The notes beneath the pieces are model-generated. The model had not been told where the DNA came from. It made no database searches and was given only the letters and a program-made list of their open reading frames with translations. Positions 59,572 to 64,000 of a stretch of 64,000 nt of DNA are shown here, in pieces. Source of the DNA: Neobacillus mesonae (GTDB lineage: Bacteria > Bacillota > Bacilli > Bacillales > Cytobacillaceae); assembly GCF_023715155.1 (NCBI RefSeq), contig NZ_JAMBNQ010000004.1, positions 62,001 through 126,000 of the forward strand, written 5' to 3'. Both the position numbers and the translations under genes were made by a program. Numbering within the stretch: position 1 is the stretch's first letter; every line of letters begins with the position of its first letter.

Positions 59572-60942
59572 TTATTTCATAAACATTTTAATTTTTTTTA
59601 GTCCATTCTTCACATTGGGATAGCGGAACGGTATATCAAAGCGTGTGGTTTGCTTAAGGATACTTTTCTTGTGTGAAAAAGCATCATAGCTTCCTTTTCC
59701 GTGGTAAGACCCAATGCCGCTTGGACCAACGCCGCCAAATGGGAGGTGAGGGGAGGCAAAATGATAAACGGTATCATTCACACAGCCTCCGCCAAACGAA
59801 ATGCTGTTTACAACCTTTTTCTGTATCTCATTATTCTCCGTAAAAATATAAAGAGAGAGCGGTTTTGGGTGGTGATGAATCCCTATTATGACCTCTGATA
59901 AATCCGTATATTCTAATACTGGAAAAATTGGGCCAAAAATTTCATCCTGCATGATTGGTTCATCCCATGTAATATCTATAAGAACTGTCGGTTCAATTAA
60001 TCGTTTCTCCCTATTAGTTTTTCCACCAAAATAAATTTCACCATTACTCAAAAAAGATGAAAGCCGGTCAAAATGCCGTTCGCTCACTATTCGGGTGAAA
60101 TTCGGATTATCAAGAGGCTCACTCCCGTATAACTCCGTAATGGTTTGTTTCAATAGGTTCAGGAATTCATCTTTGACATTTTTATGAATGTAAAGGTAAT
60201 CAGGTGCAATACAGGTTTGACCGGCATTCGTATATTTGCCCCAGGCAATTCGTTTTGCGGCTAATTTCAGATGGGCATCATCATGAACAATACATGGACT
60301 TTTCCCGCCCAGTTCCAACGTAACCGGCGTTAGATTCTTTGCCGCAGCCTCCATAATGATTTTTCCAACCGGTACACTTCCGGTAAAAAAGATATAATCA
60401 AAAGGTTCCATCAAAAGTGCCTGACTTGTTTCAATACCGCCTTGCACAACTGAAATATAGTCTTTTGGGAAATATTCCGTAATCAGCTTTTCTAAAATCT
60501 CCGATGTCTTTGGCGTTAATTCAGATGGTTTCATCACCGCACAGTTCCCGGCAGAGATTGCACCGATTAATGGAGCTATGGCCAATTGAAAAGGATAATT
60601 CCATGGTGCAATGATTAAGGTTACGCCGTATGGCTCAGAATGAATGTAACTCTCAGACCCGAGATGGGTGATAGGGGTCTTAACTTTTTGCGGTTTAACC
60701 CAGGAATGCAGACGGCTGATTGTAAAGCGTAATTCTTCAAGAACAAAGCCAATTTCAGTAGAGTATGCCTCAAATTCCGATTTATTTAAATCTGCTCGTA
60801 ATGCTTCCAAAAGCTCGTTTTCATGATTCTTAATGGCATTTCTTAATGTTTGCAGTGCCTTCACACGGAAGGTTATATCTTTTGTTCTGTCCGATTGAAA
60901 AAATAATTGTTGGGCAGAAACTAATGAACTGTAATTTTCCAA
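59572..60942 (-). CDS. Aldehyde dehydrogenase (class 3-like)
   Basis: NAD(P)-dependent oxidation of an aldehyde to its acid. The 456-residue protein has the short class 3 form: PWNYPFQLAIAPLIGAISAG, FTGSVPVGKIIMEAAAKNL, catalytic Glu in VTLELGGKSP, catalytic Cys in NAGQTCIAPDYLYI, and SFGGGCVNDTVYH near the end. The C-terminal FRYPNVKNGLKKIKMFMK may be a membrane-contacting tail, as in fatty-aldehyde dehydrogenases. It lies 43 bp after an iron-type alcohol dehydrogenase gene, so the two may run alcohol to aldehyde to acid. TTG start at 60942 with GGGAGAG upstream. Confidence 0.9.
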   Translation of the reverse strand: MENYSSLVSAQQLFFQSDRTKDITFRVKALQTLRNAIKNHENELLEALRADLNKSEFEAYSTEIGFVLEELRFTISRLHSWVKPQKVKTPITHLGSESYIHSEPYGVTLIIAPWNYPFQLAIAPLIGAISAGNCAVMKPSELTPKTSEILEKLITEYFPKDYISVVQGGIETSQALLMEPFDYIFFTGSVPVGKIIMEAAAKNLTPVTLELGGKSPCIVHDDAHLKLAAKRIAWGKYTNAGQTCIAPDYLYIHKNVKDEFLNLLKQTITELYGSEPLDNPNFTRIVSERHFDRLSSFLSNGEIYFGGKTNREKRLIEPTVLIDITWDEPIMQDEIFGPIFPVLEYTDLSEVIIGIHHHPKPLSLYIFTENNEIQKKVVNSISFGGGCVNDTVYHFASPHLPFGGVGPSGIGSYHGKGSYDAFSHKKSILKQTTRFDIPFRYPNVKNGLKKIKMFMK

Positions 60943-60985
60943 ACCATTACTCTCCCATCCATTTCATTCATCTATTATATAATGT

Positions 60986-62185
60986 TCAGGCCTTTATTAC
61001 ATGATAGAGAGATTGCATATCGTCTTTTGATAGAATTTTAGGAACAGGATAGAGGGGATTCGCTTCTTTTAATGCACGATCAACCATTAACGGTATATCA
61101 TCATCAATAATGCCATCTAACTTTTTTGGAATCCCGGTCTGTTCGTTCAGCTGCTTAATTGCATTGATAAATTTCTTTGCACGTTGTTCTATAGAATCAC
61201 CGTGTTCACTTATACCTATTAAATCTGCCAGTTCAGCAAGAGGCTTGTATACGGATTTGTCATAATACTCAAGAACATACGGGAGAATGACAGCATTTGC
61301 TAAACCATGTGGAATGGAATAGAAGCCTCCAAGAGTATGGGCAATGGCATGTACATTACCGACATAAGCACGAGTAAAAGCAATTCCCGCCAAATAAGCC
61401 GCCCTTTGCATATTCGTCCTAGCTTCAATATTACGCCCATTTGAATAAGCTTCATACAAATTTTCAAATACTAATTTTACTGCCTCTTTACTGCATTCAG
61501 TTGTTTTCTTTGTATTACTGCGGCCAATATAAGCTTCAACTGCATGTGTCAGTGTATCCATGCCAACCGCCGCAGTGATTGGCTTTGGCAGATTAGTTGT
61601 CAACAATGGATCATGGACAGCATAGCGGGGGATAAGGGATGTATCCATGATCGCATACTTTTCATGTGTTTGATTGTTCGTGACAACCGCAGCAAGTGTT
61701 GCTTCACTTCCCGTACCTGCGGTTGTGGGAATCGCAACGATCGGGGGAATCTTCTTCCTCACTTTTAATACACCCTTCATTTGAGGGATGCTCTTGTTTG
61801 GTCTTGCCGCACGAGCACCGACTCCCTTGGCACAGTCTATTGGGGAACCTCCTCCAAAGGCAATCATTGCCTGACACTGGTTAAACTTAAACAGTTTATA
61901 AGCTTCTTCAATATTTTCAATCGTCGGATTCGGAACCGTTTTATCATAAATCACAAAGTTTATGCCTTCACTACTTAACCCATCTAAAAGAGAATCCATT
62001 AAACCTATTGAAGAAATCCCTCTATCTGTAATAATTAAAACGCTCTCAATATTTTTATTTTTAATAAACATTGGGAGCCTGCTTAGACTATTTTCACCTT
62101 CCAATAATTCCGGCTCGCGCCAAGGGAGGACGCCTGAAGCGATTCTCATCATACTTTGAAAGGATCTGCAATACAACTTATACAT
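60986..62185 (-). CDS. Iron-containing alcohol dehydrogenase
   Basis: A 399-residue group III (Fe-dependent) alcohol dehydrogenase. NAD(P) binding: FGGGSPIDCAKGVGARA and PTTAGTGSEAT. Metal ligands are in GMDTLTHAVEAYIG (Asp, His), GNVHAIAHTLGG (His) and SIPHGLANAVILP (His), complete for the family. The substrate is likely a primary alcohol. ATG at 62185 has a weak GAGG upstream; an ATG pair about 33 bp in (MMRIASG) has no ribosome binding site. Transcribed ahead of the aldehyde dehydrogenase gene. Confidence 0.9.
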   Translation of the reverse strand: MYKLYCRSFQSMMRIASGVLPWREPELLEGENSLSRLPMFIKNKNIESVLIITDRGISSIGLMDSLLDGLSSEGINFVIYDKTVPNPTIENIEEAYKLFKFNQCQAMIAFGGGSPIDCAKGVGARAARPNKSIPQMKGVLKVRKKIPPIVAIPTTAGTGSEATLAAVVTNNQTHEKYAIMDTSLIPRYAVHDPLLTTNLPKPITAAVGMDTLTHAVEAYIGRSNTKKTTECSKEAVKLVFENLYEAYSNGRNIEARTNMQRAAYLAGIAFTRAYVGNVHAIAHTLGGFYSIPHGLANAVILPYVLEYYDKSVYKPLAELADLIGISEHGDSIEQRAKKFINAIKQLNEQTGIPKKLDGIIDDDIPLMVDRALKEANPLYPVPKILSKDDMQSLYHVIKA

Positions 62186-62329
62186 ATTATAGCCTCGCTT
62201 CTTTTGAAAAAATTAGGGCAGCCTAAAACTTTTATGTTTTCGAAAAATATCCATTGTAATATCTATATATCTAAATAAAATTGATTATGTCAAGTTAATA
62301 TTTCAATATAAAAAATATTCAGAACGGGT

Positions 62330-62364
62330 CAAAAAAAAATAAACCAGCCGCATAGGGCTGGTTC
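62330..62364 (-). terminator. Terminator of the coat protein operon
   Basis: AACCAGCC (62342-62349) pairs with GGCTGGTT (62356-62363). On the minus strand a T-rich run ending in T8 follows. Confidence 0.92.
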
Positions 62365-62375
62365 CGTGTCATCCA

Positions 62376-62726
62376 TTATTGCAAATAAGGAAATTGGGAT
62401 GAGTAATTGTTGAATTGCTGGTAGGCCTGATCAATTTTTTGCTGATCTTCTGCCTCCATTTTGTACCAGCCATTTTGGAACATGGCTAGGAATAGATCGC
62501 GGCAGCTTTGCTGGGTTTCGTTTAAAATTTGCAATAAATCGGCATGAAGCTTGTCGTGACTTGCTTCGCGAACAGCAACGTTTAGGCTGTCTGTAATATA
62601 TTTGCATGTGCTTAAACCGTCATTTAGAAAATCACGGTCGTTCATTTCAGGGCCTTTTACTTTTGGCAATTGGCCGGTTTGTGGATTGGCAATTTGATTT
62701 GAATTTTGTCCTTGCTGATTTTGCAT
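62376..62726 (-). CDS. CotF-family spore coat-like protein
   Basis: About 116 residues. A Gln/Asn-rich N-terminus (MQNQQGQNSNQIANPQTGQL) precedes a ferritin-like helical bundle: LNDGLSTCKYITDSLNVAVREA, SHDKLHADLLQILNETQ, LFLAMFQNGWYKMEAED and a QxYQQFNNYSSQFPYL tail, which is the CotF family form. A place in the spore coat is expected but not shown. ATG at 62726 with GGAGGG upstream; the in-frame ATG at 62741 overlaps that site. It follows the 101-residue coat-type gene by 18 bp, so they form an operon. Confidence 0.85.
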   Translation of the reverse strand: MQNQQGQNSNQIANPQTGQLPKVKGPEMNDRDFLNDGLSTCKYITDSLNVAVREASHDKLHADLLQILNETQQSCRDLFLAMFQNGWYKMEAEDQQKIDQAYQQFNNYSSQFPYLQ

Positions 62727-62744
62727 TTGGTTACCCTCCATTCA

Positions 62745-63050
62745 TTACTGTAAATTCTGCTGCTGGTTTTGCGTCATATTCTGCTGCATGGATTGCATGC
62801 CGGCTAAAACAGTATTGTTGTTCACTTGAAGATGGGACAGCAGTCTTTGATAATGATCTTGATGCATCTTGCCTGCCTTATTTAGAGCCTGTTTAATAGA
62901 CGGGTTGGTCGCTTGTTGGGAAAGAAAATGAAACTTTTTAAAAGCTAACAGTTCCCAGGATAGTGCATCTTTTAGGTATTGCAGATCTTTTGCTGTAATA
63001 GCAGGGGGCGGGCTTTGCATTGATACTTGATTCATTTGTTGATTTTGCAT
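62745..63050 (-). CDS. Small CotF-type coat-like protein, 101 residues
   Basis: A Met/Gln/Pro-rich head (MQNQQMNQVSMQSPPP) is followed by two to three amphipathic helices (ITAKDLQYLKDALSWELLAF, KKFHFLSQQATNPSIKQAL, HQDHYQRLLSHLQ) and a Gln/Asn-rich tail. The helical part is a shortened ferritin-like/CotF-type bundle. Common upstream of the larger CotF gene in Bacillaceae. ATG at 63050 with AAAGGAG upstream. First gene of the coat operon. Confidence 0.8.
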   Translation of the reverse strand: MQNQQMNQVSMQSPPPAITAKDLQYLKDALSWELLAFKKFHFLSQQATNPSIKQALNKAGKMHQDHYQRLLSHLQVNNNTVLAGMQSMQQNMTQNQQQNLQ

Positions 63051-63249
63051 AAAAAGTCTCCTTTCATAACTGCTTGTTTCAAGATTAGAATGAACAATTA
63101 TCCTGCCAAATATGTAAATTTATATGGAATGGAGACTTGAATTGTTAAATTTCTGCGACTTTTGATGTATTTCGTAAATATTAATCGAAAAATATCGAAT
63201 TGGGATGTATAATAATAACTTGTGGCAATCTTTTCTTGTGAAGGAGTGA

Positions 63250-63639
63250 ATGTATGTAATGGAATTGACTTTAGCGATATTATTTGGTGTTTCTGTTTTG
63301 CTGCTGATTATTTCAATGGTTGGAAATCAGAAGAACTCTAAAAAAGAACATAGTGAAATTGATATGGTTCATATGTCATTGATGAAGGAAATCAACGACC
63401 TTCAAGGGGACATTCGCAATATGGAGCTTGACATGGAAGTGGTTGCAAAGGAAGCAGGGGTACAGCTTTCTGCTGATGAAAAACTTTTCATGCGTGAAAT
63501 ACTAGATTTGTATAAACGTAAATACTCTATTGAAAGTATTGCAGAGAAAAAACAAGTTTCTGTAAGTGAAATTGAACAATTGCTTACTCCACATCTGGCA
63601 TCAAAGGATGAAAGGAGCAAGGTTGTACATGAAAACTAA
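63250..63639 (+). CDS. Hypothetical membrane-anchored protein, 129 residues
   Basis: One N-terminal helix (LTLAILFGVSVLLLIISMVG), then a charged coiled-coil-like stretch (SEIDMVHMSLMKEINDLQGD onward), and a C-terminal helix-turn-helix-like piece (KYSIESIAEKKQVSVSEIEQLL). No named family recognised with confidence. The ATG at 63250 is very close to AAGGAG (63241-63246); an ATG at 63259 is about 12 bp away and also possible. The stop overlaps the start of the next gene, so they are one operon. Confidence 0.72.
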   Translation: MYVMELTLAILFGVSVLLLIISMVGNQKNSKKEHSEIDMVHMSLMKEINDLQGDIRNMELDMEVVAKEAGVQLSADEKLFMREILDLYKRKYSIESIAEKKQVSVSEIEQLLTPHLASKDERSKVVHEN

Positions 63640-64000
63640 CAGATTGAACAGTTTTGCTGCAGGATTACTGATTGCCACGGCGATTAGCGGCGCTGTTTAT
63701 ATTTTCAGCGACAATGGGAGCTCTTCGAAAACTGCAGTGAAGCCGGCGGAAAAGCAAACGACTGTAAAGACTGAGCTTTCAGAAGCTGAAATGAAAGAAA
63801 AGCTGGCCGCATCTGGCTTTGTTGTCGAAACAAAAGCGGATTATGATAAGAATATTGCAGCAGCCAAAGCAGAGGGACAAAAGGCTTCAGCAAATGATGC
63901 AAATGGTAAAAAAGTCGTTTACAGAGCGGTCATTGGTGTTTCTCAAGGGATGACAAGTATCGACGTTGGTAAAATGCTCGTAAAAGGTAAAATTATTAAA
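63629..64000 (+). CDS. Secreted or anchored protein, cut by the window edge
   Basis: The frame runs from an ATG at 63629 (AAAGGAG upstream at 63611, GCAAGG closer) to the window end, 124 codons, open. An N-terminal hydrophobic segment (FAAGLLIATAISGAVYIFSD) is followed by a Lys/Ala-rich region (TVKTELSEAEMKEKLAASGFVV, quoted in part as SEAEMKEKLAASGFVV) and the beginning of GVSQGMTSIDVGKMLVKGKII. The last part resembles the YceG/MltG-like LysM-type substructure of endolytic transglycosylase relatives, but only a fragment is visible. It overlaps the upstream gene by 11 bp. Confidence 0.65.
   Translation, partial: MKTNRLNSFAAGLLIATAISGAVYIFSDNGSSSKTAVKPAEKQTTVKTELSEAEMKEKLAASGFVVETKADYDKNIAAAKAEGQKASANDANGKKVVYRAVIGVSQGMTSIDVGKMLVKGKIIK

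Overview
The window looks like chromosomal DNA of an endospore-forming Bacillaceae (Bacillus/Neobacillus-like). It carries an alpha/beta-type SASP, two coat-type proteins, SpoIID- and SpoIIM-domain proteins, an aa3 quinol oxidase, LtaS, a proBA T-box, and Gram-positive signals throughout (strong AGGAGG-like ribosome binding sites, many TTG/GTG starts, U-rich terminators). I see no rRNA, tRNA, prophage, plasmid or intact insertion sequence.

Layout. 0-2 kb: start of the qox quinol oxidase operon (qoxB cut by the window edge). 2-6 kb: a TAXI-type TRAP transporter (receptor, DUF1850, fused permease), then a dispersed-repeat-like element. 6-10 kb: SASP, CAP-domain protein, a D-2-hydroxyacid dehydrogenase and a DMT exporter. 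10.2-12.2 kb: a G+C-richer, strongly folded non-coding block in front of an FtsZ gene that lies outside any division cluster. 12-20 kb: a kinase-like protein, proline dehydrogenase under a perfect cre box, and secreted proteins (SpoIID/SH3, VanW, 5'-nucleotidase). 20-24 kb: a TDT-family exporter convergent with a sulfite-oxidase-type enzyme, plus an unrecognised membrane protein. 24-30 kb: MetE-like protein, thioesterase, TetR/MFS efflux pair, cobalamin-binding-like protein. 30.5-36 kb: T-box-controlled proBA, then a feo operon with FeoB split into two genes. 36-47 kb: purine permease, MBL hydrolase, a serine protease-PASTA-TPR protein, GH18, LysM, GT2 and LtaS. 47.5-54.5 kb: the MoxR/DUF58/DUF4129/DUF4350 cluster with SpoIIM- and RDD-family genes. 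55-64 kb: cysK, OsmC, a YoaS/YozG-like operon, ALDH plus Fe-ADH, coat proteins and small membrane proteins.

The most unusual feature is a set of intergenic tandem arrays between 41.3 and 57.1 kb. Four arrays with unrelated sequences share a 52-bp repeat unit (11 near-perfect copies at 56.5-57.1 kb, degenerate copies at 42.7, 42.9 and 54.6 kb), and a fifth has an exact 21-bp period. 52 and 21 bp are about five and two turns of the DNA helix. Several units hold a small inverted repeat. There are no variable spacers, so these are not CRISPRs. They fit the poorly understood class of bacterial non-coding satellites that keep repeat length but not sequence.

Metabolic links: proline is made by T-box-regulated proBA and degraded by a CcpA-type regulated proline dehydrogenase; sulfite may be handled by export plus oxidation; several loci serve the cell envelope (LtaS, GT2, GH18, LysM, VanW, SpoIID). 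All functions are inferred from sequence reading; no searches were run.
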